Below are positions 1 to 12,780 of a stretch of 64,000 nt of DNA, piece after piece (position 1 is the stretch's first letter; every line of letters begins with the position of its first letter). The notes beneath the pieces were generated by a model, which saw only the letters and a program-made list of their open reading frames with translations, did not search any database and was not told the origin of the DNA. Source of the DNA: Pseudoscleropodium purum (lineage: Eukaryota; Streptophyta; Bryopsida; Hypnales; Brachytheciaceae); assembly GCA_963969395.1 (NCBI GenBank), contig OZ017802.1:1366501-1430500 (forward strand), read 5' to 3'. Both the position numbers and the translations under genes were made by a program.

Positions 1-708
1 AGTTGGCATGAACAGGTAACCTTGACAACTTGTTTTGACCTCTCCGACTCAATGTTCAGGAAGACCTGACTACTACTGTAAGAGCAGCCAGATGAAATGC
101 CCAAATCATTGATTCGGAATTCAGACTTAAAAAAACAAAACTTTAAGCTTTGACAAAAATATTTACAGGTAGAAATCGATGGGATAATCGATTAAGTCAA
201 TAAGTGACTGGTTGGCTATGGATAACATAGGAAAGCAACAAATTTTTCTCATATGTCTGCCGGGCACTACTTTGAATTGACATGAAAAGAAGTTCCAGGC
301 GCATGAAAAAGAATCCATAACTTGCGTTGCACAATTGATCTCATATTGAACAGGAGAGTCAATGAACCACTGTCTTCACGAGAGAGTATGTCAATCCTTC
401 AGTTTAACATGCCTTTGCTCTAAATGACTCACAGTTGGCACTGTTCTGAAGAGGTACTATGGCACTAAACTCAACGTGACGTGCAACTTTAATCTTCACG
501 ACATAGTTTGAATGAATAACGAGTGTGCTATAGTCAATGGAAATGTAGCAAGTGCGCAGGAAATTCTAGAAGGGAAGGTCACAAGAGCTGTAAGTGTATC
601 ACTCAAGAATTTTTTTGAAATATACCTTCCCGATCCAGATCAGGAAGGAAGCCAGAATGACATTCACACAGAAATTGAGGTTTATGAGATGATCGCACAG
701 GTACGCAC

Positions 709-1454
709 CGATTTCTCGTTGTGGTTCTGCTCCACAATCACTCGTGACGAGAATGTTCCCGAAAGCATAAGAAAGCGCCACCGACCGAGCTGCTCCACCT
801 CCACCAGCTGCCGGTTGCCATCATCCTCCAGCACTTTCCGAAAGACGACCTCCTGCCACAACCACACAACACCATACACGATCACCATCTCCTCACCAAG
901 GCAATCTAATCTTGCAATTCATCCTCAAATCTTCACTACGGAAACACAGAATATACAAAATCTCACCAAATCACTCTAATCTTGCAATTCATCCATATCT
1001 CCGCTACGGAAAGACAGAATATAAAAATCCTCCTGCTTGTAATTCCGCAACAACTTGAACGTTTCTATGACGTTTGTCAATCTCTGTACGTGAACTCACA
1101 GCTGAAGAACAGAATCCAAAAAAACATAGTTTAAGTCAATCGAAGAATAGTGAGACCAGACCAATTCCATATTCAAGAGAAAATTGTGACCAAACACCTC
1201 ACCTTGATGTTTTTGAACACACGGCGATTGTTTGGATCCGTGATGATGTTATACACGCCTTCGGGATCCAATGCTACAGAGAAGCGGGCGTCGATCTGAC
1301 AGAAGCTGCCTTTCGGCTGCGTCACTTCCAACACGGGCGGCTCATGCACGAACTCCGCCGTCGGCTGCCACGCTTCGTCTTCCAGCTCCGTCTTCCCGCC
1401 TCCGTCCACTCCATCCAGCACCTTCACCGCTTCGCCATCGCCACCGCGGTCCAT
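709..1454 (-). CDS. DUF220/START-like protein, 5' exons only (partial)
   Basis: Two exons can be read on the minus strand. Exon 1 runs 1454-1203 (84 codons from an ATG, phase 0, donor GTGAGG). Exon 2 runs 852-709 (48 codons, acceptor GTGGCAG, donor GTGCGT). Together they give about 132 residues. The part after residue 55 (VTQPKGSF.., then FSVALDPEGVYNIITDP and a block with DDGNRQLVEVEQ and LSGTFSSRVIVEQN) resembles plant DUF220 proteins, which belong to the START-like/polyketide cyclase fold that often binds a hydrophobic ligand. The exact function is unknown. The rest of the domain, including the expected FMKxFEG-type segment, was not found at 1-708 and should lie beyond the left edge. A possible further exon at about 17-71 opens with an in-frame stop in the needed phase, so I left it out. 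Family placement is from memory of similar proteins; the exon boundaries are directly visible. Confidence 0.6.
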
Positions 1455-1699
1455 TGCGTCCTCCTACGAATCTCTTCCTCTCGTCGTCGTCGTCTCATCA
1501 CATTTTCCCCCTCCCGCACTCCAAATAGGCACGGTCTTCGTACTTGTGGGGTGCCCAACCAAATCCGAATCTTTAAAAATAAAATGAGCGCGTGTATTTC
1601 CTTCAAGCTCCACAAAGAGGACAACTGTGTGGCAGATCTGCAAAGCGCGATCCAAAAAGCTCCGGAGACAGAGCAAAGCAGGAAACGAAAACCCTAAAC

Positions 1700-4600
1700 C
1701 GCTTAAATTAAACCTCCACTTGATTGAAGAAATTGTGTTGTTGCTGTTAAGCTAAGTTAGTGTTGCGGCAAGTGGAGCTCACGATTGATCCCACTCTACA
1801 AAGATTTCCGGGAATAGGAATGCAATTGGTTCAAGTGCATGCAAATTCTTCCGCTTTCCTCTTGAAATTTGATGAGGAATCTCGCTGACCTTCACCCCTG
1901 GAAGAACGAGGCCTATTGCTGAGGTAGTCATCCAATAATTATCAGATTTCTAAATGATTAGGTGCATTCTTGGTTTATGACTTTGTCATTAAATAGGCCA
2001 ACTTCTATCCATGTTGGCATAGAATAATTACAAGTGCAGGATGCTAAACCTATTCCATGAAGTGGGTTATGCAAGGTGAAAATGTAGGAATTTTACCGGC
2101 TTGGAAAAGATAGGAATTTTTTATTTTTCACACATGATAAAATTTGTAAATTTTGAAAATTCATATTTGCACTCAAAGGTCCCAAATTAGCTAGGAAGTG
2201 TGTGTGCTTTGTGCGATGCATTTAGTGTCCTCCATTACAAGTACTCATATGCATATATAGGTATTAACAAGACATGTAAGCCCTTGAGAATCGCCTACAA
2301 AATCATATATTGAAGAAAATTGAATCTATTATAAAGATAAAATTTTTTTTTTTATCAATATTCTCTATCTCTAAAACATTTAAAAGAATTATTATTGTAG
2401 GGGTGCAACAATATAGACTATCTTTAGACTATTTGTAATGAATGCTTATTGTCTAAATGTTTTTATGCAAGATGGGATCTCCCCTTGTAGGTAGCTAGAG
2501 GTTGATGTATTGTTAAATTATTGTTTCTCTAGTGTAAGTTTAGTTGTAGAATCATTGATTTTTAAAATTAAAACTTGTGTTCGAAGGATAGATTCTTCCA
2601 ATCATAATTATGTTAGTTGAGTATAAAGAGGTGTCTAACTACAATTCTACACGGTTCAATATTTGAAGACTTTAGATGCCACATTAAAAAAAAGTATATT
2701 CCGCCTTATTGGACCTTCTTAGAGACTTGTGACTTCTCATTTTATGGTGTAAATTCATTTTCCAAAGACTTTTCAATTTCAAGCCAATGAAAACCATCAA
2801 TAAATTGCTATTGTCACTTCTAGATTTGGTATAAGGTAAATTAACCCCTTACACATATAATCACTAGTGCAGTATGAATAAATTTTTTGTAATAGACAAG
2901 CAATAAGAACAACATTACAATTGAAAAAATAATTTTCAATAATTTTCATGTAATTTTTTTTTAAATGTATAAAATGATGTTGCCTTGGGCATCCTATTTC
3001 ATACTTATCAATGTAAAACAAACAAACTATTGTAGGGCTTCTACCAACCCATGTCCAATTTGATTCATAATGACATCAATACCAACAACTAACTTCTATT
3101 GTTAAAATGAATTGATTTGCTTTGATTTGAGGTTTATTTAGAGTGAATTAAAGAGAGTGCATAATTAAGACTTAGAGTTTACCCATTCTAAACTAAAGTT
3201 ATCTTCATTTCATGCAATCAATTGCAAAAAACAAGAAATTTATTCTTTCATTTGTGTCTTCTCTTTATGAGTACAAACAACTTGGAATGGAAGTTTGGAC
3301 TACAAGGGGGTAGTTTATTGGCCTAAAGATGTCTTCTTACTTGGCAGTAACAAAGAAAGGCACAATAAATATAAAAATGTGTACAAAAACCAAAGCAATC
3401 TGTTTGAAAGGGAGGTAACCCTAGAAATTGAGCTTTTGACAAAGTGTAGCTAAGTCAAGCAAGAGCACTCCTATTCACAAATTAATTTCCGACTTCTTTA
3501 TGACGTCCAAGCAATGCATTAGTGGCTATTTCCACCTAGTTTCAATTGCTATCGAAACAATGGTAGAACCTAGCCTTGTCTATTGAACTTTGTCGTACAG
3601 ATTGAGTCTAAGATTAATGGGTGTGTAGGGACTTTTACGATGGCTAATTCTCAAATCACTTTGTGTCTCTACTTTTGTACTTACTGATTAAGCTTTCTTG
3701 CAAGTGGAATTACAATGGTAGTACAACCTTGGACATTGAATATTGTGCAAAAATTTATTACAATAGTTGCTACATTATGCATGGTTCTTTTCTTAATGAG
3801 ACCCTCCATGTAGTAATTAAGAGTGTTTGCTAGAATCTACATTGTTCATCTAAACAAGATTTGAACATTTTCCTTAATGACTATAGCAACTCTAGTGGGC
3901 CTCTTGCTCATTGCCTTCTACAAACTATAACAGTGTTCTTTTAGCCATGCTAGATCAATGGCCAACAAGGATCTACAATTGCCAAAGAACATAAGTGAAA
4001 ACCCAAATGCACTCGCTGCTTCTAGTACTACACCTCCAAGGCCAAGTAAAAAGTAAGGCTTTTTTTTTGCTTTATAGTGCCAAATTGCACCAAAAAAAAT
4101 AATTTGGCTAAAAATTCATGACAATTTATGAAGTTTTTGCTAGAAAATTTCAAACTAAAGAAAAACTTGGATGAAATTGCTAGATTGTAGATGAAAACAA
4201 AATTATAGATAGGTGATATATACTAAAGTGATATTTTCTATCCAATATGTGGATGAATGTTGAAATATGGATCACCACTACAACATTTTATATCACCACC
4301 TCAGCACTTCGTAAAAAAATGAAAAAACAACTTGGTAAGAAGACACCTTTAAGTAGATTGAAGTGTAATGGCAATCTAAGAGATCAGTCGGTATAAGGTG
4401 CTGGACAATATATTCTAAAAAACTCGTTGATGGCCATAAGCTTTGCTTGTTGGTCCCTTGTCACTTACTACTAGCCCCTTGCTACTTTGCATGTCATGCA
4501 CCTCTAACAAATTTTTTCTAGGGATTCGTTCGATTTGAATATTGAAGGTGCACTTTTGAATGTCTAGATATTCATATTTAAGGTAGAACAGTTTATCACC

Positions 4601-4931
4601 ACTCTCATTTGCAATCTAGATATCTTGTGTAATGTGTTGATAGTTGCTTGTATTTTTCAAAGAAAGAATTAAGTGAGTTGATTTAAATACAAGTGAAATT
4701 ATATTAATTTGATAAGAAGTTGAATTGATATGAATTTCCAAACCCAAAATAGAAAACCGTTAGTAGGTGGAGGTTATGACCATCTTAAAAAGCTTCAAAA
4801 TCAATGAACTACCATCTTAATTCCATTGGATGAGTGTTTTAAAAGTACAAGTTCAACATTCTAAAAGTACTTTTTTTATTAGCCAAATCTACAATTTATT
4901 CTCACAAATATTTATTCACAACTAAGTTCAC
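1700..4931. other. AT-rich intergenic stretch with degraded repeats
   Basis: No gene is recognisable. The first part presumably holds the promoter of the DUF220-like gene, which reads leftward. A stretch at about 2085-2200 resembles 36580-36715 in the same orientation (both contain a segment like AAATTCATATTTGCA followed by a CCCAAATTAG motif), so it is an old dispersed repeat. The part at 4080-4340 recurs inverted at about 47740-47960. The remainder is low-complexity AT-rich DNA. Confidence 0.6.
4080..4340 (+). repeat. Dispersed repeat, inverted partner at 47740-47960
   Basis: This block contains a segment reading TTTTCTATCCAATATGTGG followed by GATGAATGTTGAAAT. The reverse complement of both is found near 47800-47830, with the flanking text (a GGTGATATA.. 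motif, AACATTTTATATCACCAC) also matching. No ORF is present. It is a non-coding dispersed element of unknown class, and its exact ends were not resolved. Confidence 0.6.
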
Positions 4932-4935
4932 TTAA

Positions 4936-5859
4936 CCCCTAAAGGTCAAAACTGCGTTTTTTTGGCAACATAGTGATTTGAGGTAGCTCACTATGAATGG
5001 GTTTTTCATTACTTTTTTCTGAAATTTTTACACAACATGTGCCCAAGGAGTATCTTTAAGGCCCGATAATTTTCATAACTTTTGACAACATGGTTCAAAA
5101 GTTATTGCATGATATATAATTTTCAATACTTGGTGGGCAATCCAAAAATTTCTTAAAAAATCACTTTTTTCAAAAATAAAAATTTGAAATTGGTTTTCTA
5201 GATTATATATATGTAGAAAGCTTTAAATCATTCCATTTTGATTTACAAGATGAAAGTTATGAGGTGTTCTAGTTTGTGGGTAGTTATAGATTAACTACTC
5301 AAAAATAAACTTTGGAGTCTTTTATTTAATTCAATTATTAATATTTTTTGAAAAAATATAAAAATATGATGTAGATTGTTTATTAATACATTAACACCGT
5401 TGGGATTGGAATTTTCAATTTTATAATTAAATTCTTAACAATTTAATGTTTTGAATCTCTTTGTGTTTCTTTCTACTTACTATTTTTTTCCTATATGTTG
5501 TGCAATTCCAAATGATCTAAATTTTTTTAAGAATGTAGCCAACTTGCCATGGAGGATGAATCCAAAGAAGCACTACCATTTTAGACATTTTTTCATACAA
5601 ATATATGACCTTGTGAAGTGCAGTTGCCCATATATTCATAAGGCAAAAACATGATTTTTGTCACTTCAAATGTTAATATCTTGCAATCTACATCGTGGAA
5701 AATTCTGAAATATTTTCTACATCTTTTCAATCTAGTTCACTACAAGATCTTATGGTTAAATGTGTCCAAAAATGTTTTTCATCTGAAATTTGGTGCTTGT
5801 ATAAAAAATGATAGTTTGAGAGCATTTTGGGTGGAAATATAGTCTTTGACCTTTAGGAT
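4936..5859 (+). mobile_element. Long TTAA element, copy 1
   Basis: This is a 924-bp non-coding unit flanked by TTAA (4932-4935 and 5860-5863). The left end reads CCCCTAAAGGTCAAA and the right end TTTGACCTTTAGGA, forming an imperfect terminal inverted repeat. Its interior matches 44797-45719 almost throughout (for example AGCTCACTATGAATG against AGCTCATTGTGAATG, and the TTGCAATCTACA motif). It encodes nothing recognisable. TTAA duplication with CCC-type termini is the signature of piggyBac-superfamily elements, so it is probably a non-autonomous member; that class assignment is inference. Confidence 0.75.
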
Positions 5860-5863
5860 TTAA

Positions 5864-7892
5864 CTCAACATTTATTGAACCACATTTTACCAACCTTAAA
5901 CTATCCTTACATAGATGTGAGCTTGGTGTCATTCCTTGATAATTACACCCAATTACTTGCCCAAAGTACATTATTTACACACTTTATAGAAATGAATGGG
6001 AGACTGATGGTAATGGGGCAAATTTGTAGATCATAGAATTGGATGAATGGCGGAATTGGGCTGTTAGAGTATATCACAAATCGATTACTCTCTTTCAGCT
6101 CTGAAGTTATCTTCCTTTCCTAATTTATGATAATGTTTTGGAAGCTACATTACAGGATTCGAGTTTCTGCCGTATTTGACTTGCCACTTGCGAGTGCGGT
6201 TCGTTGTCATTTGTTATGGAGGCCATTTGGCACTTTGACTGTTCGAATTAGGTCATGTATCTTGTCCGTGAACAACATCAACACGGCTCGCGACTCCGGG
6301 TGTAGGGACAGGACACAGAGGGTTTAGCGAGGGTTTAAGGCTCCCGGAGAGATTTTCGTGGGAAATCCATGTAGACGATCTCATTTCATTAGGCATGGGA
6401 CTAACGGGCCGTTGCGCACATGGGCGGCAACAACAACAACACGAGGCTTACTAGTAGCACACGTCAGTAGTCGTTGCATTTGCTGCCACCCACAAGGCCA
6501 CAACTAGTGTGACAGAGTAGTGATGCAGTAGGCGCACTCATCATTCTCACTCGCCTCTTTGATTGGCGACACTATTGGGTTGCCTTTTGAAAGGGCGATT
6601 TGAGGGAATGTATGACGAGGGTTAGAATGGCAAGGTCGCTGTGATCTGGTTCTTTTGGCTATGGAGGAAAGCTTGTTGTTGCCACCTTGGTGAGTATTCA
6701 AGAGACTGTCTTTTTTTCTTTTTTCTTTTATTTGCTGGTTAGGAGAGTGGTGTATGTTTTTTTTAGGATGAGCCAACTATGAGCCAACTGTGAGAGGGAT
6801 GGTGATCTTGTGAATCAGAACTGTTGTTGTTTTGATCTGAAGAATTTGCAAAGAATTTGTGACGTTGAGGATCCTTCGTTGAGATGTAATTCGTGTTTTG
6901 GAGGATAGTCGGGGCCAACATTGTGTTCATTTGAAGTATCCGATGAGATTTTCGTGGGAATTCAGAGGCGTGGATGGCATGTAATTTGATCCATCCAACG
7001 CCTTCTCCAACGATCAACGAACTAAATGAAAAAAAGAATTGCATACGTGAGTACACGTTCTCTTTTTGTCTTGCATCACTTTTGTAATCTTGCCTTGAAG
7101 TTCAGAGAATGGTAGCTGTATTGGTTTTGTTTATTATCTTTGATTGAAATCAAATTTTGATGTTGAAACTAGAATTCAAAAAAAATTTAAAAATATAAAC
7201 TACTACTAGTAATTTGGTAAGGTTGCGTTTAACTTCAAAGTATTGTCGACACCAAAATTTGGTGTTTTGTGCATTTAGGGGAAAAACTCCATTTTACGTT
7301 ACATCTTTTGTTCTTTATAATTTCAAAAATTCTGTAGTCTGTAGGGGATTAGTTTTTTACATGTTTTAAATTTCAAGTTTTATGAATTTTGAATTTGTAA
7401 TTTTACAATTGTAATTTCATCTCAAATTCAGGTCCATTGCGAATTACTTTGAGTTCATGTCGCTGTAATCACCATGCGGCCATCCACAACCTTCGTAGTA
7501 CTACTAAAGCGTTGTCAAGCTTTGGGTGCTTAGACTGTACTGACAAGTTGATTCAAAACAAAACAAAATTCATAAGAAACAGACAACAAACTTTTTTTGA
7601 AAGAAGTGGACACCAAAATCCTCTACAACAAAATTCTTACACTATAAGAACTTCAATTAGATTGAAGCGTGCGCTCTCTCTCTCGTCCAGACTATTTTAA
7701 TTTTCAACCAATTATGGATCGATTCTGATATATCAACGCAATTAAATGGGCAATGTTTTCAAGAAAAAATCACATAAAGAACTTCACCTTGATTAATTCC
7801 TGTAATGGACATTGATCGAGGCAGTGCGTGCTTAAACAGTTGATCTCTTGATAGTAAACTTAACAATAACGATCCCTGTATTTGGCTTCTTA
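5864..7892. other. Intergenic region, no gene recognised
   Basis: The part at 6120-7060 is less AT-rich than its surroundings and carries short open frames on both strands, but none shows a known domain or a convincing splice pattern. A GAGATTTTCGTGGGAA motif occurs twice (about 6350 and 6948). It could be a fragment of an old gene or a transcribed non-coding region. The remainder is AT-rich filler up to the SART-1 remnant. Confidence 0.4.
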
Positions 7893-8301
7893 TTACTCGG
7901 TGGAGGATATATATGGATGCTTCGATCCGCTCTCAGGTTTGCGGTGCTTGATGCCTTGCAAGTCACAGCTTTGGTTATCACCCAACATTGGAGTATTAAG
8001 ACTAGTTCTGCCGATCATGGGTTCTTCAATTTCTTCGCAGTGGCAAATCCACTTCTCAGATCACTTGTTTGCCCAAGTTTGACGTGGCCACTGAGGACGA
8101 GGTAAGGAGATTGCAACTTAGCGTATAAGTCACGAATCTTGTCCATAGACGTAAGATCGAGAGGTATCGCTTGTGTTCATTTGTTTCTGCTTGCTTGAGC
8201 TCCTCGTGGACCTGTTTTTGCCGTTTCGTTTGCTTATTCTTGCCAGATTTCTTCCCGTGGAACTTGTGAGAGAATTGCCAGAATGCTTCCTTCAAAGTCA
8301 T
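7893..8301 (-). pseudogene. SART-1/SNU66 (DOT2-like) C-terminal remnant
   Basis: Reading leftward from 8301, just after an acceptor-like GTACAG, the translation gives MTLKEAFWQFSHKFHGKK and GKNKQ, then in other frames SDTS, SMDKIRDL, SPYLVLSGHVK, GQTSDLRSGFATAKK and finally TPMLGD with GIKHRKPESG before a TAA at 7895-7893. These blocks follow the order of the C-terminus of the U4/U6.U5 tri-snRNP protein SART-1/SNU66, which acts in nuclear pre-mRNA splicing. At least three frame changes and an in-frame TGA separate them, so this copy cannot encode the protein. The retained acceptor before the first block suggests a genomic duplicate rather than a processed mRNA copy. The upstream exons are not in the window. 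Confidence 0.85.
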
Positions 8302-8304
8302 CTG

Positions 8305-8733
8305 TACGTTACATGTGCACATCAATCAAGCACACACGACGACCATTGACCGATCAGACAAATGTAACCCACAAGATTGACAGAAACATATTTCCACAAA
8401 GACGTTACTGTAGACTTGAGCTCAATCTTGCTTGTTTCCAGTTGGAGATGTTGGGCCCTCTTGGAGGTCCCATAATGAAAATGAAAATAAAAAAACAAAA
8501 TAAAAATAAAAAAATAAAAAAATAAAATGTAAAGCTTTTTATCCTTGTGTAAGGATAAAAGAATTAAAATTTTTTTTTTTTTTTATATTTTGTATTTTAT
8601 ATCCAAACAAAATGAAACACATTGCAATGCAACTACTAATAAAGATTTCATTGAACTACAAGGTTTCATCATGAATAAATGAAAATTGCAATGGTGGAAA
8701 TTTTTTTAATTTAATTTAATTTTTTAATTTTAA

Positions 8734-8784
<51 letters not shown>

Positions 8785-9987
8785 TAAAATTTAAAATAAG
8801 GTAAATCAACATAGTAATAATTATATTAGCAACTAGATTTGGAGAAATATAATGAATGAGTTTGTCAAGGTGAAGTAGACCAAAGGTTGAAGTAGAGGTG
8901 GTAATTGAAAATAAACTACATGTAAATAGAAAAAAACAAGAATGATCCATTTCAAAATACATGCATTTTCTAATTCATCTTCCTTCTAGGTGTTGTAAAT
9001 TGACTATGCCCAAAACAACAAAATGTCCATTGGATTGTCAAATAGTCTTTTTTCATATTAAATTAAAGAATGATTGATTTTCATTAATTTTTTGGGGGTG
9101 TAACTTTATTAATGCCATATCCAAACCTTTGAGAGTTAGTTTAACTCATATTATTTGATTTTTTTTTTTCATATGGGATAGTTTATAAAAAAAACATTAT
9201 ATTTTAAAATTGTAGTGAGGTTTTTCATCCTCAACTTGATTTTGATATTCATAATGGTTTTTTAACCCTCAACAACACTTACAAAATGAACTCCTAAAAT
9301 GTAAGGTAAGGTAGGTACATTCAAATGTGCCACTAACCTTAAAGCACCATCTACACTGTGTGTACATCTCCAAAGTCAATTCTATACCTATGTGGAAGAA
9401 ACGCTTTTAGAACCAAACTTTGTTCTTTAATAACTTTTGCATACAACTTGAGCAGAAAGCACAGAACAAAAGAATCCAAACATAAGAAACCTCCTCCCAT
9501 AACATTCAATAGCCTATCTTCACATGCATCCCTGAAAGCTGGGCCGATTTTGTTTCTTTCTGGTGACTTCTTTATCACAAACATATCAACTCATTAATTC
9601 AGGTTGGTTTCCATTCAAAGTATGATCACTGTGATGGCTTTAGCTAAAGAATGTTGTGCATTGTGCAACAGCAATGTTCTCTGAAACTACCAGAGATGAG
9701 CTGTTTGCTTATAATAAAAAGTATCAATGCCTGATTGTGGTCCCCACTCGAGTTGCAAATCTTCAACACTACCACATTCAAAGCCTATTGTACACTACAG
9801 TAGCTGGTAAAAGGATGGTGAAAATCATGGAAAACTACAGTAATGAACAAGGAAGACAGCCAACTCATCGACAGGGACAATGAATGGAATTTAAAAAACG
9901 AAAAACAAAAGATGGCTACGCACTGACAGCAATTTCTGCCACTCACGCGTTGAAAGCAAACTCTCGTACCATCAGCAGCTCTCAATC
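8305..9987. other. AT-rich spacer and OEP24 3' flank
   Basis: It contains long A/T runs (A-rich 8480-8525, T-run near 8570, A-run 8732-8751 followed by an AT dinucleotide tract to 8780). From about 9350 to 9987 composition is more balanced; this lies just downstream of the OEP24 stop codon and probably includes its 3' UTR. Open frames here are short and show no known motif. Confidence 0.5.
8732..8780. repeat. Poly(A) and (AT)n microsatellite
   Basis: A run of about 20 A is followed directly by about 15 AT dinucleotides. It is a simple-sequence tract in intergenic DNA. Confidence 0.95.
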
Positions 9988-12780
9988 TCAGAAATCGACA
10001 CTCCATGTCTTCTCAGCTAAGAGCTTCGGTGACTTTGAGGTATCAGTCGGAACTGTAGCTGTAACCTGCAACATTCAACAAAACAATAAATGGAATACTT
10101 CGACGCTAAAAGCCAGGTCATGTGAAAATAAATTATGTCCAAAAAGCTTTCTTTCCTTTTGCATCGTTTCAAGACCATGTCAATTACCACATTACAATCA
10201 AAATGTAATCCCCAAAGGACAGCTGTTTGAAAATGACCAATTCACTTGGTCACATTCTGAACATGCTAGAATTCAGATGGGGCCAAAATTGACATCACCA
10301 CAATCGGTGACGAACATTACATGTGTTGGTTAAGAAAATGGTGGAACCAAAATCAGTCCTCATCAGCAACTCAAAACTGCTAAAAGCAAAAAAATGACGC
10401 CCAAACGGTCGCCTTCGAGAAGGCTTCATGTACACCTAAACCAGTGGTGATATTCCGAATCAGATCCAAGATACAAACTATTATGCAGAGGAAAGAGAGA
10501 TACCTTAAATTGACCAAACTCCTTGGAGTCTCGTGTCCACTCCATACCAAGAGTGTTGGCATGAGCATCATAACAAACACGAGCGCTGTCATGTGAGCCA
10601 ACCTTACGCGAAGCAGCAAAGTGCCACGACTCCGTGTGGAAGTCATACGAGGGCTCCAAGGTGGCCCCACTGCCATGCACGTACGTGTACTTCAAGGAGC
10701 CTCTCTGTGTGCTGAAGTTGTACTTCCCGACCACCTTGTTCCGTGGATCCACGGCCAAGTTCGCTTCCAACACGGTGGCGTTGCGCTTCTGAGCATGGAT
10801 GTAGGTCAGCTTCAAGGGCTTCTTCGCAACGCTTGCCCCTACCATAAACTGAAACCTGGGAGCCTGCACTTCAAAGGAAGTCCCACGATAAATTCCCAGG
10901 GAAAACAAGCAGCTAGCTACGCTACAAGTGACCCTGTCCCTGTATATTTAGAAATGAAAACAATCTAATTCATCGTGGAGATAACATTGAACTATAAACT
11001 GACACCTGGTAGCCTGCACCTCAAAGTCCCACTAAAAATTCCCAGGTAAACAAGCACCTAAGCTACAAGAGGGTCTGTCCCTGTAACTTTAGAAATGAAA
11101 ACATTTTAATTCATTCTGGAGATAAAATTGAACTTTCAAAGTCCCCCTATAACTTCCCAGGAAACACAAAAGACTGCAAATAGTTAACTTAAGAGTGGAA
11201 AAGAAACGTGCGCGCCAGCCCTATGACTGATTTGGAACAATAACAGAGAGTACTCGCCATGTACATCTAGCATCACATAGGGTATCTGGGGCAGCAAAGT
11301 TCCATCAAAGTCCCGGAATAATTATATAAACCAAAGGTCGATGATATCAACCCACAGGGGATCCCATTGCCACGTAACTTTTCACTAGATCAAAAGCCAG
11401 ACAGCCTGCAAGGCCGAGAGTCCATTCCAGCAATAGTTATAAAGAGCAACGTTTGAGAATGTTCTCGTTCTCTTTCTCAGAGTCAATTAGGACATTTTTC
11501 CAACGTTTTTGAATTACATCTGAGAGGTTACAGCTCAAAAACGCAGGATGTTGACAAAGAATAAACGAAAACACAAAACTAGAAAGCAAACACTCAGTCC
11601 AAAAAAATCAAACCTAAGGTACTCAAGCGTCCTTTGTAAGAATAATTCCGGCCTCACCAGAATCCCTAATCGCCTTACTCCCTAGAGTTTTTGATTTCGG
11701 AGAGCACCTTCAAGACGGGTCTAGCGGGAAGAAGCCCCCTTCCTCCTGTTGGCTGGTCCTCTGTAAGGTGAGAGTTTGTGGAACCGAACAGGGATTCTAA
11801 AATGAAAAAATATGACAATAGTGATCATCCCAGGGCATAAATGAACGCCCATTGTATGTCTTACCTTCTTTTAAAAGAAAGAAAATGACACAAGAATTTA
11901 TGCATTTACACCCTAGGATGATCTCCCTGGGACCTGGTTTTACAACCTCCTACCTTACTACAAATTAAACAGCAAATATTCAACGAGGAGAATAGAGATG
12001 TGGCCTATGCCTGCTTCTAGAAAACACACGCATACACATGTCCAAAGCTTTGATCTCCAACATGTTTAGTTTTATCCCAATATTGCAAGCAGTGACTGCA
12101 CCTGTGAATGTATTTCAACGGATCAGAAAATAAACAATATACTGATTGCGCTCATGAATTTGGTTAAGCTTGACATTTCGGATTACTGATCGCGTATTCT
12201 TCGGATAACACACAAATGAACATCATGAGACTTCACCGTCCAACTTGCCGATTGCTCACTGATAAGAATACGTAAAAACGGCCATACTCTAAAATTTAAT
12301 GTCCGATACGACGCACTGAACATTCGACTCTGTGAGCACCTATCACACGTCGCGAAATTGTCACATATGCGCCACCTTGACAATAACAAAACCCTAGAAA
12401 GGGTTCCAAAACCCTCGATTCATCACAGACCGCTGTTTCCAATCGCGGCTATAAATGAGGCGAAAATTCATAGCCATAACCCCAATTGCGTACCATTACA
12501 ACTAGCTATCTACACCATTGCCACCAGTATTGACAGAAACGAAAGTGAGAATGAAGGTAGGCGATCTGGGCACCTCTGACTGCATGTCGTAGTCGATCAT
12601 GAAAGTGCCCGGCTTCTCCACCCCAAACGAAACGCCGCGCCAAGTGGGCGCTTCCCCGGGCACGAACGTGCTGTCCGAGCATGTGGCCTTGATCTTCATG
12701 TCGCCCACGGGGAGCGACAAGGTCGCGGTGGCCGCATTCGACGTTGCATCGTACTTCGTTTTCACCTGCGCCTTCGTCAT
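9988..12780 (-). CDS. OEP24: Outer envelope pore protein 24 (OEP24), complete
   Basis: Three exons on the minus strand join in phase 0: 12780-12574 (69 codons), 10863-10504 (120 codons) and 10065-9988 (25 codons plus TGA). The junctions are GAG|GTGCCC..GTGCAG|GCT and AAG|GTATCT..TTGCAG|GTT. The product has 214 residues, close to Arabidopsis OEP24 (about 213). Recognisable blocks include GDMKIKATCSDSTFV, FGVEKPGTFMIDYD (residues 52-65), KPLKLTYIHA, LKYTYVHGSGATLEPSYD, LGMEWTRDSKEFGQFKV and the C-terminal SPKLLAEKTWSVDF. OEP24 forms a beta-barrel solute channel with low selectivity in the outer chloroplast envelope; it has no cleaved transit peptide, and none is seen here. The start is the ATG giving MTKAQVKTKYD, aligned with the family N-terminus. 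Intron 1 (1710 bp) contains a tandem duplication that copies the exon 2 acceptor. Confidence 0.95.
10845..11160. repeat. Tandem duplication at OEP24 intron 1/exon 2 boundary
   Basis: A unit of about 140-150 bp occurs twice, with a shorter third piece. Anchors are AGCCTGCAC at 10861 and 11011, the TTTAGAAATGAAAACA motif near 10950 and 11090, and CCCAGG near 10900, 11042 and 11155. Copy 1 includes the first bases of OEP24 exon 2; copies 2 and 3 lie in intron 1. Confidence 0.85.

Noticed and set aside
17..71. Possible third exon of the DUF220-like gene after a good CTCTTACAG acceptor
   Set aside because: In the phase set by exon 2 it starts with a stop codon, and its translation does not resemble the expected next part of the domain.
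7848..8105. Plus-strand open frames near 7.9-8.1 kb
   Set aside because: They are antisense to the SART-1 remnant, whose minus-strand blocks are clearly conserved.
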